Part shown: in pieces, positions 7,200-15,691 of the stretch
Numbering within the stretch: position 1 is the stretch's first letter
How the letters are laid out: each line of letters opens with the position of its first letter
NCBI RefSeq assembly: GCF_011067745.1
Contig: NZ_JAAMPJ010000021.1
Span: 62,001-126,000 of the forward strand
Direction: 5' to 3'
DNA: 64,000 nucleotides
From: Lentzea alba
GTDB taxonomy: Bacteria; Actinomycetota; Actinomycetes; Mycobacteriales; Pseudonocardiaceae
The notes under the pieces: model-generated
The model's input: the letters and a program-made list of their open reading frames with translations, nothing else
What the model was told of the DNA's origin: nothing
The model's database searches: none
Made by a program: the position numbers and the translations under genes

Positions 7200-8395
7200 G
7201 GCGCCACCACCAGACGGTCGGAAGCGCACACACTGCGGTAGACGTGCTCTGTCTGGCCCGCGACCTCGTCCCACGTGTACCGCGCGTCCACCCGGTCCTG
7301 GCCGGCTATCCCGTACGCCATGCCGCGCGAACGATCCGCCAGCAGCTTGCGCAGCGCACGACCCAGCGCCCGCGGATCACGCGGCGGGGTGAGCACGCCG
7401 GTGACGCCGTCGACCACGGTGTCGGTCAGCCCACCGACCGCCGACGCGACGACAGGAACGCCACAGGCCATGGCCTCCAACGGCACGATGCCGAACGGTT
7501 CGTACCACGGCACGCACGCCACGACGTCCGCCGAACGCAACAGCGCGGGCATGTCCATGCGCGCCACCTGTCCGATCAAGCGCACGCGGTCGGCCACACC
7601 GCAGGCGGTCGCGCACGCCAGCAACCGGGAAGCCTCGGGGTCGGTCCGGAGGTTCGGCGGGCCTCCCGCGATGACCAGTTCGGCGTCCGGCACGAGCGGC
7701 AGCGCCGCGATCAGGTCGTCGAAACCCTTGCGCGGCACCAGCCGGCCGACCGACACGATCCGGTGGGCCGCCGATCGTTCGGCGACCGGCCCGGCCGGTG
7801 TGAAGAACTTGGTGTCCACGCCGCACGGCACCACGTGGAGCTTGCTCCGTCTGAGTCCCATGGCGATCAGCTCGTCGACCTCGTCGTCACAGGTGGCGGC
7901 GACGGCGTTCACCTCGTGTCCGATCAGTCGCTCGATCGTGATCCGGTCGGCCGGACTGGTGTCCCGCGCGCCCTGGTAGCGGCGTTTCACCCTGCCGAGG
8001 GCGTGATAGGTGTTCACGACCGGGATGTGGTCGCGGCGCACCGCCAGCACCGACGCCAGGCCGGACATCCAGAAGTGGCTGTGCACCACGTCCGGCGGCG
8101 AGTCCTGCCAGTCCCGCAACAGGAACCGGGAGAAGTCGGTCATGTGCGGCAGCAGCTCGTCCTTCGGAATCGGCTTCGCCGGTCCCGCCGGGACGTGCAC
8201 GACCCGGTAGCCGTCCGAGGTGTCGGCGCGCCGCGGCAGACCGCGTGCGTCGCGCCGGGTGTAGACCTCGACCTCGTGACCTCGCCGCACGAGCGCGGCC
8301 GCCAGGGCAGCCACGTGCACGTTCTGCCCTCCCGCGTCGGTACCGCCCAGAGCCGCGAGCGGACTGGCGTGTTCTGACACCATCGCGATCCTCAT
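7196..8395 (-). CDS. GT4-type glycosyltransferase
   Basis: The 399-residue protein has a GT-B fold of family GT4. The N-terminal half has GGTDAGGQNVHVAALAAAL and VVHSHFWMSG; the C-terminal half has VPCGVDTKFF, VGRLVPRKG and the nucleotide-sugar motif WYEPFGIVPLEAMACGVPVV (E-x7-E type). These are close to the sucrose-synthase/PimB-like and D-inositol-3-phosphate transferase group. No signal peptide or membrane helix is seen, so it acts at the cytoplasmic face. Starts and stops overlap both neighbours by four bases, so it is made together with the heptose enzymes and probably transfers a hexose or heptose onto the same glycan. Confidence 0.85.
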   Translation of the reverse strand: MRIAMVSEHASPLAALGGTDAGGQNVHVAALAAALVRRGHEVEVYTRRDARGLPRRADTSDGYRVVHVPAGPAKPIPKDELLPHMTDFSRFLLRDWQDSPPDVVHSHFWMSGLASVLAVRRDHIPVVNTYHALGRVKRRYQGARDTSPADRITIERLIGHEVNAVAATCDDEVDELIAMGLRRSKLHVVPCGVDTKFFTPAGPVAERSAAHRIVSVGRLVPRKGFDDLIAALPLVPDAELVIAGGPPNLRTDPEASRLLACATACGVADRVRLIGQVARMDMPALLRSADVVACVPWYEPFGIVPLEAMACGVPVVASAVGGLTDTVVDGVTGVLTPPRDPRALGRALRKLLADRSRGMAYGIAGQDRVDARYTWDEVAGQTEHVYRSVCASDRLVVAP

Positions 8396-9252
8396 CCGAT
8401 CACCTCCTTCAGCAAGGCGTCCCAGTTGCGCAGGAACGCGTCGAGCCCGTAGCGGGCCAGCGCGAAGTCGCGCGCCCGTCGCCCTTTCTCCTGTGCGAGT
8501 GCGGGATCCTCGATCAGGTCCCGCGCCGCACGCACCAGCTCCTCGACGTCGGTGGAGATCGCGCCGACCTCCGGGGGCACGGCCCGGATCGCCTCGGTGC
8601 AGGCCAGCGCGACCACCGGCAGGCCGATGTGCATGGCCTCCAGCAACGAGAGCCCGAGCGACGTCCAGCGCGCGGTGTGCACGTAGACGCGGCGGCGCGC
8701 GAGTTCCCGGTGCAACGACGGGAGGTCGTGGTCTCCCCTGCCGCCGATCTGCTCGGTGCCCATGCCGAACACGTCGATCGGCTCGAACCGCGGCAGCAGG
8801 TCGGCACCGACGATCCGGCCGCGCCGGACCGGTTCGTTGATCACCGCCGCCGCCCGCGCGAGCTCGCCGGTGTACAGCGGTCCCGGATCGGCGACACCGT
8901 GCTCGATCACCACGGTCTTCGTGCTGCCGCAGTCCCACATCAGGTCGTTGAAGTGCGTGACGTGCACCAACGTTCCGTCCCAGTCGGCCAGCGGATGTTG
9001 TTCCGCCGGCCGACTGGGCGTGTTGTGTTCCAGGTACACCAGCGGAATGCCGGCCGGAACCTGCGACAGTTCCTCCAGCCGTTGCACGACAGCGACATCG
9101 GCATCCACTTCGGACAGCCGAACCTCGTCGGCCCGCCACGGCCTGCCGGCCAGCCCGATGCCGTGCGGCGGACCGGGGATCAGGTACTCGTGCCCGCCCT
9201 GGACGAACGAATGCGTCCACGAACCGTGCACGTGCCACAGCAGAATCCTCAT
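8392..9252 (-). CDS. Glycosyltransferase, GT-B type
   Basis: The 286-residue protein begins MRILLWHVHGSW and carries the C-terminal nucleotide-sugar region TSLGLSLLEAMHIGLPVVAL. This is the conserved E-x7-E core of GT4-like enzymes, although the N-terminal domain is shorter than usual for the family (total length commonly 350-400). An EHGV stretch begins the C-terminal domain. It is coupled on both sides by ATGA overlaps. A short GT-B enzyme with a reduced acceptor domain may use a small or lipid-linked acceptor; donor and acceptor are unknown. Confidence 0.75.
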   Translation of the reverse strand: MRILLWHVHGSWTHSFVQGGHEYLIPGPPHGIGLAGRPWRADEVRLSEVDADVAVVQRLEELSQVPAGIPLVYLEHNTPSRPAEQHPLADWDGTLVHVTHFNDLMWDCGSTKTVVIEHGVADPGPLYTGELARAAAVINEPVRRGRIVGADLLPRFEPIDVFGMGTEQIGGRGDHDLPSLHRELARRRVYVHTARWTSLGLSLLEAMHIGLPVVALACTEAIRAVPPEVGAISTDVEELVRAARDLIEDPALAQEKGRRARDFALARYGLDAFLRNWDALLKEVIG

Positions 9253-10223
9253 GCCGTCACCTCGGCGACGGCCGCCACGACCTCGGCCGGGTCGACCTGG
9301 TCGAGGCAGGGGTGGCCGGACACGGGACATTCGCGGGCCCGCGTGTCACGACAGGGCGCGTTCTGATCGCCGAGCAGCACGTGTTTGCCGTGCGGCGCCC
9401 ATCGGGCAGCGGGAACCACCGGGGCGAACAGCGACACGACCGGCGTGCCGACGGCGGCCGCGAGATGCGCCGGTCCGGTGTTGCCGACGACGACCGCGTC
9501 GGCTCCCGCCAGCACCCCGGCCAGTTCGCGAAAGCTGGTGCGCCCGCCCAAATCGGTTCCGCACGCGCCTGCGACGTGCTCGGTCAGCGCGGCTTCCGCC
9601 GGGCCTCCGGTCACGACCACGCGGTGCCCGGCCGCGGTCAGCGCGACCACGGCCTTCGCCCAGCGATCGGGCGACCAGGTGCGGGCGGGCGCCGTCGCAC
9701 CTGGGTGCACCACCACGTACGGATGGTCCAGTTCGGTCTTCGGCGGCTCCACAACGGCGAGCCGGCTGTCGGACAGCTGGAATCCCGCTGCTAGGGCGAC
9801 CTCCAGCGCGCGTTCCGCCTCCGGAATCGAGGGGTCGTCGCGCAGCCGCACGTCCAGCAGCGAGCCGGGATAGTCGATCGACCGCGCGACGATCTTGGGC
9901 ACGCCCGCCAGCCGCAGCAGCAGGGCCAGCGGCAACGGGCTCTGGTGGAACGACGTGAGGATCAATGCCACGTCAGGGCGAATGCCGTGCAGCAGCGCGG
10001 TGACGGTCTCGATGTCGATGGCGCGGACATCCGGTCCCGGGTGGACGATCCACGGGCACTCCCACTCGATGATCCGGGTGACGCCCGGCAGCAGTTCCGC
10101 CGCCCGCACCCCGCCCGGACCGCAGAGGAACACGACCTCGCCGGCCGTCGCGGCCGCGCGCACCGCCGGGCCCGCGAGCAGCACGTCGCCGTCGCCGTCG
10201 AGTCGCGCCACCAGGGTCCTCAC
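9249..10223 (-). CDS. GT9 heptosyltransferase-like protein
   Basis: The 324-residue protein has the GT9 layout. It starts MRTLVARLDGDGDVLLAGPAV, a variant of the usual R-x-x-x-x-G-D-x-x-x-x-P motif. It has VVHPGATAPARTWSPDRWA at the start of the second domain, VVTGGPAE, and the ADP-heptose-binding type segment VVVGNTGPAHLAAAVGTPVVSLFAP. A cysteine-rich stretch near the end (PCRDTRARECPVSGHPCLDQV) is typical of LPS heptosyltransferases. In this operon the natural donor is ADP-heptose. A second GT9 gene lies at 14804-15691. Confidence 0.87.
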   Translation of the reverse strand: MRTLVARLDGDGDVLLAGPAVRAAATAGEVVFLCGPGGVRAAELLPGVTRIIEWECPWIVHPGPDVRAIDIETVTALLHGIRPDVALILTSFHQSPLPLALLLRLAGVPKIVARSIDYPGSLLDVRLRDDPSIPEAERALEVALAAGFQLSDSRLAVVEPPKTELDHPYVVVHPGATAPARTWSPDRWAKAVVALTAAGHRVVVTGGPAEAALTEHVAGACGTDLGGRTSFRELAGVLAGADAVVVGNTGPAHLAAAVGTPVVSLFAPVVPAARWAPHGKHVLLGDQNAPCRDTRARECPVSGHPCLDQVDPAEVVAAVAEVTA

Positions 10224-10735
10224 CGGACCAGCTCCAGCACACCCAGCAGGTCACGGGCGGTGCGCGGCGCCCGCTCGACCTCTTCCGGCAGCGTCACGCC
10301 GGTGGGCACCAGCACGGGCACGGCACCGGCGGCCACCGCCGCGTCCACGTCCGCCCCGATGTCTCCCACCACCAACGTTCGTTCCGGGGCGACACCCAGC
10401 GCCGCACACGCCGCGAGCACCAGTCCCGGCGCGGGTTTGCGGCACGCGCAGTCGTCATCGGGGTGGTGCGGGCAGATCTGCCAGGTGCCGAACCTGCCCA
10501 GCAGCTCCTCGACCCGCACGTTCACCGCCGCGACCTGCTCCGCGGTGAGCAGACCGCGACCGATGCCCGACTGGTTGCTCACCACGCCGGTGCGAAATCC
10601 GTGCGCGCGCAGGTCGTCCAGCACCTCGCGGGCGCCGGGCATCGGTGTGACGCGGGCGGGATCGCCGTTGTACGGCACGTCTTGCACGAGCGTGCCGTCC
10701 CGATCGAACAGCACCGCGTCGAAGGCCTGGTCCAT
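10220..10735 (-). CDS. gmhB: Heptose-1,7-bisphosphate 7-phosphatase-like HAD protein (GmhB)
   Basis: The 171-residue protein is a HAD-IIIA phosphatase. The nucleophile motif FDRDGTL lies at residues 10-16 (Asp11, Asp13), SNQSG is motif II, the zinc loop is CPHHPDDDCACRK (Cys88, His90, Cys96, Cys98) and VVGDIGADV is motif IV. These are the marks of GmhB rather than of histidinol phosphatase alone. It should remove the 7-phosphate from heptose 1,7-bisphosphate between the two HldE reactions. It is the first gene of the eight-gene minus-strand operon that ends at 4128. An A/T-rich -10-like CTAAAT lies just before the ATG and no ribosome site is seen, so it may be leaderless. Confidence 0.88.
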   Translation of the reverse strand: MDQAFDAVLFDRDGTLVQDVPYNGDPARVTPMPGAREVLDDLRAHGFRTGVVSNQSGIGRGLLTAEQVAAVNVRVEELLGRFGTWQICPHHPDDDCACRKPAPGLVLAACAALGVAPERTLVVGDIGADVDAAVAAGAVPVLVPTGVTLPEEVERAPRTARDLLGVLELVR

Positions 10736-10787
10736 AGAGGAGATTTAGCCGAGAAAGATGCCTTGAAACGCTACTCCGCGAAGCGCT

Positions 10788-11780
10788 TCACAGCACCGGG
10801 CTGGCCGGGACGCCCTTCCCCTGCCCGATTCCACGCACCAGGGCCTGAAGCGCCTCCTGTGCGTCGACCGCCGGTTCCCAGCCGAGTTCCGTCCGCGCTC
10901 GCGTCGCGTCCAGCAGCGGCGCCGTCAGAGCCAGATCGACCCATCCCGGCGGGGTGGGCTGCAGCCTCAGCCTCCAGGACACGTTCGCGATCTGACGCAA
11001 CAGCCACGCCGGGACCGGCACGTGCCGGCCGCCGAGAACGTCCGCGAGGGCACGGGGAGTGACGACGGGTTCGGCGACGAGGTTCATCGGTCCGTGCGAC
11101 CGCTTCCTCAAAATACGAACCAGCGCGTCGGCGACGTCGTTCGCGTGGACGAACTGCAGGACGAGGTTCCGCGGCAGCGGCAAGATCGGAATCCGGTGCC
11201 GCAGCAGGGCTTTCGGCACCAAACTGCCGAGGAAGTAGTCGTGGATCTCGGCACCGGCGTCGGACTGCAGGATCAGCCCCGGTCGCGGCCGGGAGATCAG
11301 CATCCGCGCCTCGAACTGGTTCAGCATGTGCTCCACAGCGGCCTTGTGCCTGCTGTAGAAGGACGACGTCACACCCCTGACCGGCCACGACTCGTCCACG
11401 CGGTGATCCTTGCGGGTCGGCGAGTACGCGCCGACCGACGACATGTGGACCAGGTGCGGCACCTCCGCCTCGGCCGCGGCGCTGAACACGCGCGACGAGC
11501 CGGCGACGTTCGTCCGGTACAGCTCGCGTTCGTCGTGGGACGGCTGGATGAGCCAGGCGAGGTGCACCACCGCGTCGGCGTTCTCGAACGCGACGGCCAG
11601 CAGCTCCTCCGCGCCCGGCTGACCGATGTCGACCGGTGTCCAGTCGAGGCCCTGGTAGGGCGGCCCCGCGGCGGGCGGGCGGCGGGAGATGCCGTGCACC
11701 TGGATGTCGGGCTCCTCGGCGAGTCTGCGGAGCAGGGCCGTGCCGACGTTGCCGGTCGCGCCGGTGACCACGACCTTCAT
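10788..11780 (-). CDS. NAD-dependent epimerase/dehydratase family protein
   Basis: The 330-residue protein is an extended SDR: VTGATGNVGTALLRRL at the N terminus, VHLAW in the fourth strand, a serine in MSSVGAYSP and YSRHK as the catalytic YxxxK. It resembles atypical extended SDRs that act on nucleotide sugars or on small quinone-like substrates. It is coupled to the ChaB-domain gene by an ATGA overlap and so belongs to that transcript, not to the heptose operon just downstream, although read-through is possible. Substrate unknown; it could be a candidate for a missing ADP-heptose epimerase, without direct evidence. Confidence 0.75.
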   Translation of the reverse strand: MKVVVTGATGNVGTALLRRLAEEPDIQVHGISRRPPAAGPPYQGLDWTPVDIGQPGAEELLAVAFENADAVVHLAWLIQPSHDERELYRTNVAGSSRVFSAAAEAEVPHLVHMSSVGAYSPTRKDHRVDESWPVRGVTSSFYSRHKAAVEHMLNQFEARMLISRPRPGLILQSDAGAEIHDYFLGSLVPKALLRHRIPILPLPRNLVLQFVHANDVADALVRILRKRSHGPMNLVAEPVVTPRALADVLGGRHVPVPAWLLRQIANVSWRLRLQPTPPGWVDLALTAPLLDATRARTELGWEPAVDAQEALQALVRGIGQGKGVPASPVL

Positions 11781-12172
11781 GATCGCGCTCGCGCGGTCTC
11801 GCGGTTGTTCGCCTTCTGGATGGCGCCGACGAGCTCGTCCTTGGTCATCCGCGACCGCCCCTCGATCTTCAGCCGCTTCGCGATGTCGTAAAGATGTTCC
11901 TTGCTGGCGTTGGCGTCCACGCCACCCGCCGTCTCACCTTCGACCGGCGTGCTGCGTTCGGCCTGATCGTCCGACGGGCCCTTCTCCTGCTTGGCTTCCC
12001 AGTGGTCGCCGACCTTCTCGAAGCTGTGCTTCAGCGCGGAGAACGCGGTGCGGTGCGCCCGTTCACCTTCCCCGTAGGTCTCAACGGCCGAGTCGTGGGC
12101 CTTGATCCACGTCCGCTGCGCCTTCTTCGATGACCGGGCCACCGTGCTGGGCAGTTCCTGCCGTCCGGGCAT
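11777..12172 (-). CDS. ChaB-domain protein with Rho-N/SAP-like tail
   Basis: The 131-residue protein starts at ATG 12172, which has GGAGGAG directly upstream. The N-terminal half (KKAQRTWIKAHDSAVETYGEGERAHRTAFSALKHSFEK) matches the ChaB fold, named after the E. coli protein next to the ChaA cation exchanger, whose function is unclear. The C-terminal SKEHLYDIAKRLKIEG to RMTKDELVGAIQK is the same helix-loop-helix motif seen at the ends of the 50-604 and 1276-1602 proteins. A SigB-like promoter sits upstream. Nucleic-acid binding by the tail is an inference from the Rho-N/SAP resemblance. Confidence 0.78.
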   Translation of the reverse strand: MPGRQELPSTVARSSKKAQRTWIKAHDSAVETYGEGERAHRTAFSALKHSFEKVGDHWEAKQEKGPSDDQAERSTPVEGETAGGVDANASKEHLYDIAKRLKIEGRSRMTKDELVGAIQKANNRETARARS

Positions 12173-12184
12173 GGCTCCTCCAGG

Positions 12185-12230
12185 GTTTCGACCTGCGGTG
12201 ACGGGTACCCGCGAGCTATGACCGCCATGC
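12185..12230. promoter_or_regulatory. Two divergent SigB/SigF-like promoters sharing GGGTACCC
   Basis: Plus strand: GTTT at 12185-12188, 14 bases, GGGTAC at 12203-12208, then ATG 12218. Minus strand: GCAT at 12230-12227, 16 bases, GGGTAC at 12210-12205, then the ChaB gene start at 12172. The two -10 elements overlap in the palindrome GGGTACCC, so the two promoters are likely to exclude each other while responding to the same stress sigma factor. Confidence 0.5.
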
Positions 12231-13570
12231 ACGCCATCGACGTCCACAGCCCGCGCGATTCGCAGCTCGTCGGTTGGCTCCCCACCGCGACCCCGTCCGA
12301 CGTCGAAGACGCCCTGTCGGCGGCCTGCTCCGCTCAGCCGGGGTGGGCGGCCACGCCGGCAACCGATCGCGGCGCCGCTGTCCGGGCCGCCGCGTTGTCG
12401 TTGCGAGAACGGGCAAACGACCTCGCGACCGTGGTGGAGACCGAGACGGGCCGGCCGTACGCCTCGGCCCGCGAGGGTGTGCTGGCGGGCGCGGCGACGC
12501 TGGAACAGTACGCCGAGCTCGGTCCGGTCCATGGTGGACGGTCACTGCTCGGTTCCGCCGTCGACTTCATGGTTCCCGAACCGCGCGGTGTCGTCGTGGC
12601 GCTGACCCCGTGGAACGACCCGGTCGCGGTGGCGTGCGGTCTGCTCGGAGCGGCTCTGGTCACCGGGAACTCCGTGGTGCACAAGCCGAGTGAGCGTTGT
12701 CCGCACACGGGTCTGCTGCTGGCGACGCTGCTCCAGCCGTGCTTCCCGTCCGGCGTGCTGAAGACGTTGGTGGGCGACGGCGAGGTGGGTGGCGCGCTGG
12801 TGAGCTCGCCGGACGTCGATGTCGTTGCTCATGTCGGCAGCACCGCCACCGGACGGATGATCGCGCGTACCTCGACCGCGAAACTGTTGCTGGAGAACGG
12901 AGGCAACGACCCGTTGCTGATCGACGACGACGTGGACCCGATCTGGGCGGCGGGGCAGGCGGCGCTGGGGGCCTTCACCAACGCGGGCCAGCTCTGCACC
13001 TCGGTTGAGCGGATCTACGTGCACAAGACGATCGCCCCGGCGTTCCTGGAAGCGTTGTGCGCCGAGGCCCGTTCGTGGAACACCGACCCGCAGCCGTTGG
13101 TGGACACCCGGCACCGTTCGTTCGTGCACGACCAGGTGTCCGCCGCGGTCACGGCGGGCGCGTGGGCGTTGGTCGGCGGTGAGATCCCGGAAGGCCGGGG
13201 CGCCTACTACCCGGCGACGGTGCTGGCGGAGTGCTCCGGAGCGATGCGGATCATGTGCGAGGAGACCTTCGGCCCGGTCGCACCCGTGCAACTGGTGTCG
13301 TCGTTCGACGAGGGCCTGGCCGAGGCTTGTTCCGGCGACTACGGCCTGGCCGCCACCGTGCTGACCAGCTCGATGGAGCACGCGCAGCGAGCCTGGCGGG
13401 CACTGCCGGTCGGCACGGTGAAGGTCAACGCCGTGTTCGGCGGAGCGCCCGGAGGTGCCGCCCAGCCGCGCGGAGCGTCGGGTTCCGGCTTCGGCTACGG
13501 CCCAGAGCTGCTCGACGAGATGACCACGACCAAGGTGGTCCACCTAGGCGTCCCCAACGCCCGCCCGTGA
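12218..13570 (+). CDS. Aldehyde dehydrogenase family protein
   Basis: The 450-residue protein has the ALDH signatures: PWNDPVAVACG in the NAD domain, HKPSE, the general base in LLLENGGNDPL and the catalytic cysteine in TNAGQLCTS, then CEETFGPVAPV. It should oxidise an aldehyde to an acid with NAD(P). It is slightly shorter than the usual 470-500 residues, mainly at the N terminus. The start lies a few bases downstream of a SigB-like -10 element, so a leaderless stress transcript for clearing toxic aldehydes is plausible. A later ATG at 12227 is an alternative start. Its stop codon lies inside a long palindrome that may end transcription from both sides. Confidence 0.87.
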   Translation: MTAMHAIDVHSPRDSQLVGWLPTATPSDVEDALSAACSAQPGWAATPATDRGAAVRAAALSLRERANDLATVVETETGRPYASAREGVLAGAATLEQYAELGPVHGGRSLLGSAVDFMVPEPRGVVVALTPWNDPVAVACGLLGAALVTGNSVVHKPSERCPHTGLLLATLLQPCFPSGVLKTLVGDGEVGGALVSSPDVDVVAHVGSTATGRMIARTSTAKLLLENGGNDPLLIDDDVDPIWAAGQAALGAFTNAGQLCTSVERIYVHKTIAPAFLEALCAEARSWNTDPQPLVDTRHRSFVHDQVSAAVTAGAWALVGGEIPEGRGAYYPATVLAECSGAMRIMCEETFGPVAPVQLVSSFDEGLAEACSGDYGLAATVLTSSMEHAQRAWRALPVGTVKVNAVFGGAPGGAAQPRGASGSGFGYGPELLDEMTTTKVVHLGVPNARP

Positions 13571-13627
13571 GCCATGGGGGGCACATTCATGGACGTGAGG
13601 TCCATGAATGTGCCCCCCATGGCTCAC
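13567..13627. terminator. Perfect 28-bp palindrome between convergent genes
   Basis: Arms 13567-13594 and 13600-13627 are exact reverse complements separated by GTGAG. The hairpin contains the stop codon of the aldehyde dehydrogenase and the last codons and stop of the ugd gene, so it probably acts as a two-way terminator. No T-run follows. The core is related in sequence to the palindromes at 32709-32757 and 59807-59861. Confidence 0.75.
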
Positions 13628-14852
13628 CTGGGCGGCCGGTTCTGATCAGGCGGAAGCCGGCCTCCTCGACCTTGTCCTCCGGTAGCACGTTCCGGGTGTC
13701 GAAGATCAACGGACGGGCCACATGGCCGGCCAGGTCCGGCCAGTCCAGCTCGGCGAACTCCGGCCACTCGGTCAGCACGACCAGGGCGTCCGCGCCGGCC
13801 GCCGCCTCGGCCGCGGCCGGTTTGACGGCGATGTTCTGCAGGTCCTCGCGGACGCACGGGTCGTAGGCGCTCAGCTCGGCGCCTTCCTGGGCGAGCAGCT
13901 GGGCGACCGCGAGTGCCGGCGAGTCGCGCAGGTCGTTGGTGCCCGCCTTGAACGTCAGTCCCAGCAACCCGATCCTGCTGCCGTCGAGCGGGCCCACCTC
14001 GGCGCGCAGCCGGTCGACCACCCGGTGCGGCTGGTGCCAGTTGGTGCTGACGGCACCTTCCAGCGTCGCGAACTCGACCCCCGCGGCCCTGGCCGTCGCG
14101 AGCAGCGCGAGGGTGTCCTTGGGCAGGCAGGAACCGCCCCAGCCCGGTCCCGGCGCGAGGCACGATCCCCCGATCCGGTCGTCGAGCCGCATGCCCTCGG
14201 TGACGCCGTCGACGTCGGCGCCGAGGTGCTCGCACAGCTCCGCGACCGTGTTGACGTACGACAGTTTCACCGCCAGGAAGCCGTTGCTCGCGTACTTCAC
14301 CAGCTCGGCACTCGTGTTGTCGGTGAGCACGGTCGGCGCGTTGAGCGACGCGTACAGCTCGGCGACCTCGTGCGCCGCGCGTTCATCCCGTGCACCGACC
14401 ACGATCCGTTGGGGCCTCAGGAAGTCCTCGACGGCGTGGCCTTCCCGCAGGAACTCCGGGTTCGACACGACGCCGGGGTACCGCACGGCGGTTCCGACCG
14501 GCACCGTCGACTTCAGCACTACACCGGGAGGCGCGGTGCTCAGCACTTCCTCGACGGCGGACAGGTCGGCGGCGCCGTCGGCACCGGTCGGCGTGGGCAC
14601 GCAGACGAACGTGAAGTCCACATCGGACAGTCCGCTTCCGTGGACGAACCTCAGCAGGCCACTGCCGAGACCTTCGACGACCAGCTCGCGCAGGCCCGGT
14701 TCGTGCAGCGACACCTCGCCCGCGCTCAGCGCCTCGACCTTGGCTTCGTCGACCTCCGCGCAGATCACCCGGTGGCCGAGGTGGGCGAAGCAGGCGGCCG
14801 TGGTCAGGCCGACGTAGCCCGCGCCGATGACGCCGATCCGTCTGGCTTGCAC
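13587..14852 (-). CDS. ugd: UDP-glucose 6-dehydrogenase
   Basis: The 421-residue protein has the NAD-binding GVIGAGYVGL, FVCVPTPTG, STVPVGT, NPEFLREGHAVEDFL, and the catalytic cysteine in GPGWGGSCLPKDT (Cys242). The C-terminal UDP-binding domain has GLTFKAGTNDLRDSPAL. The enzyme makes UDP-glucuronate from UDP-glucose in two NAD-linked steps. GTG 14852 has a GGGAGG site and overlaps the end of the GT9 gene by 49 bases. The last 13 codons read into the palindrome at 13567-13627, so the C-terminal tail may be an addition to the original protein. UDP-glucuronate could feed the UDP-xylose-synthase-like enzyme at 18189-19106. Confidence 0.92.
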   Translation of the reverse strand: MQARRIGVIGAGYVGLTTAACFAHLGHRVICAEVDEAKVEALSAGEVSLHEPGLRELVVEGLGSGLLRFVHGSGLSDVDFTFVCVPTPTGADGAADLSAVEEVLSTAPPGVVLKSTVPVGTAVRYPGVVSNPEFLREGHAVEDFLRPQRIVVGARDERAAHEVAELYASLNAPTVLTDNTSAELVKYASNGFLAVKLSYVNTVAELCEHLGADVDGVTEGMRLDDRIGGSCLAPGPGWGGSCLPKDTLALLATARAAGVEFATLEGAVSTNWHQPHRVVDRLRAEVGPLDGSRIGLLGLTFKAGTNDLRDSPALAVAQLLAQEGAELSAYDPCVREDLQNIAVKPAAAEAAAGADALVVLTEWPEFAELDWPDLAGHVARPLIFDTRNVLPEDKVEEAGFRLIRTGRPGEPWGAHSWTSRP

Positions 14853-15691
14853 AGCACACCTCCCACTGCGTCGAGGACCTCTGCCACGGTGATCCGGAGC
14901 AGGCCGGGATCTGGTTCGCCGGCGAACGTGTCACCTGTGTCGCCGTGCCACAGCACCGTGTGCGGGCCCTTCAGCGGGCCCCAGATGTGTGGGGACACCG
15001 GTCCGAACAGCAGAATCGACGGCGTGCTGTAGGCCGTGGCGACGTGCGCGATGCCGGTGTCACCGCAGATGACGAGCCTGGCGGTGGCGACGAGATCCAT
15101 GAGTTCGGACAGCGTGCCTGCCACGGGATCGGGTGTGATCCGGCGGGCGAGGTCGTACTCCCCCGGCCCGGCGGTGACGACGACTTCGGGTCCCAACGCC
15201 CGTGCCACGGCGGCATATCTCTCGGCCGGCCACCTCCTGGCCTCGGTGCTCGCCCCAGGATGGATCACGATCCGGCCGGTCCTGGGGCCGACGGCCGGCA
15301 ACCGCAGATCGCCGATGTCGCACGGGATGCCGTTGCGCTCCAGGAGGTTGCACCACCGCAGCAGTTCGTGCTGTTCCTCCGGCCAGCGCAGCGTCTCCTG
15401 GCCGTACGTGATCAACCTGCGCGGGTCCGTCGCGAGCAGTCTCTCGACGCTCTGCGGTCCCTTCCCGTGCAGGTTCACCGCGAGGTCCGGCTGTTCGAAC
15501 TCGATCGGCGCCAACGCTTCCGTCGGCAGCAGGTGATCGACCGCGTCGATCCGGTCCACCGCGTCCGCGAGCCAGGCGGGCGCCGCGAGGGTGATCTCCG
15601 CCCGCGGGAACATCGCCCGCAGACCGCGCAACGCGGGCACCGCCGTCAGCAGGTCGCCCAGCCCGAGCGCCCTGAGCACCAGGATCCTCAC
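14804..15691 (-). CDS. GT9 heptosyltransferase-like protein, second copy
   Basis: The 295-residue protein starts VRILVLRALGLGDLLTAVPALRGL, the classic GT9 N terminus with G-D and P residues. It also has VIHPGASTEARRWPAERYA, VTAGPGEYD and ICGDTGIAHVATAYSTPSILLFGP, the donor-binding part. In LPS systems such enzymes use ADP-heptose; a glucosyl donor is also possible. It is clearly diverged from the GT9 at 9249-10223 and lacks its cysteine-rich stretch. GTG 15691 overlaps the stop of the GT2 gene. Its presence ties the second glycan operon to the heptose operon. Confidence 0.87.
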   Translation of the reverse strand: MRILVLRALGLGDLLTAVPALRGLRAMFPRAEITLAAPAWLADAVDRIDAVDHLLPTEALAPIEFEQPDLAVNLHGKGPQSVERLLATDPRRLITYGQETLRWPEEQHELLRWCNLLERNGIPCDIGDLRLPAVGPRTGRIVIHPGASTEARRWPAERYAAVARALGPEVVVTAGPGEYDLARRITPDPVAGTLSELMDLVATARLVICGDTGIAHVATAYSTPSILLFGPVSPHIWGPLKGPHTVLWHGDTGDTFAGEPDPGLLRITVAEVLDAVGGVLCKPDGSASSARATSA

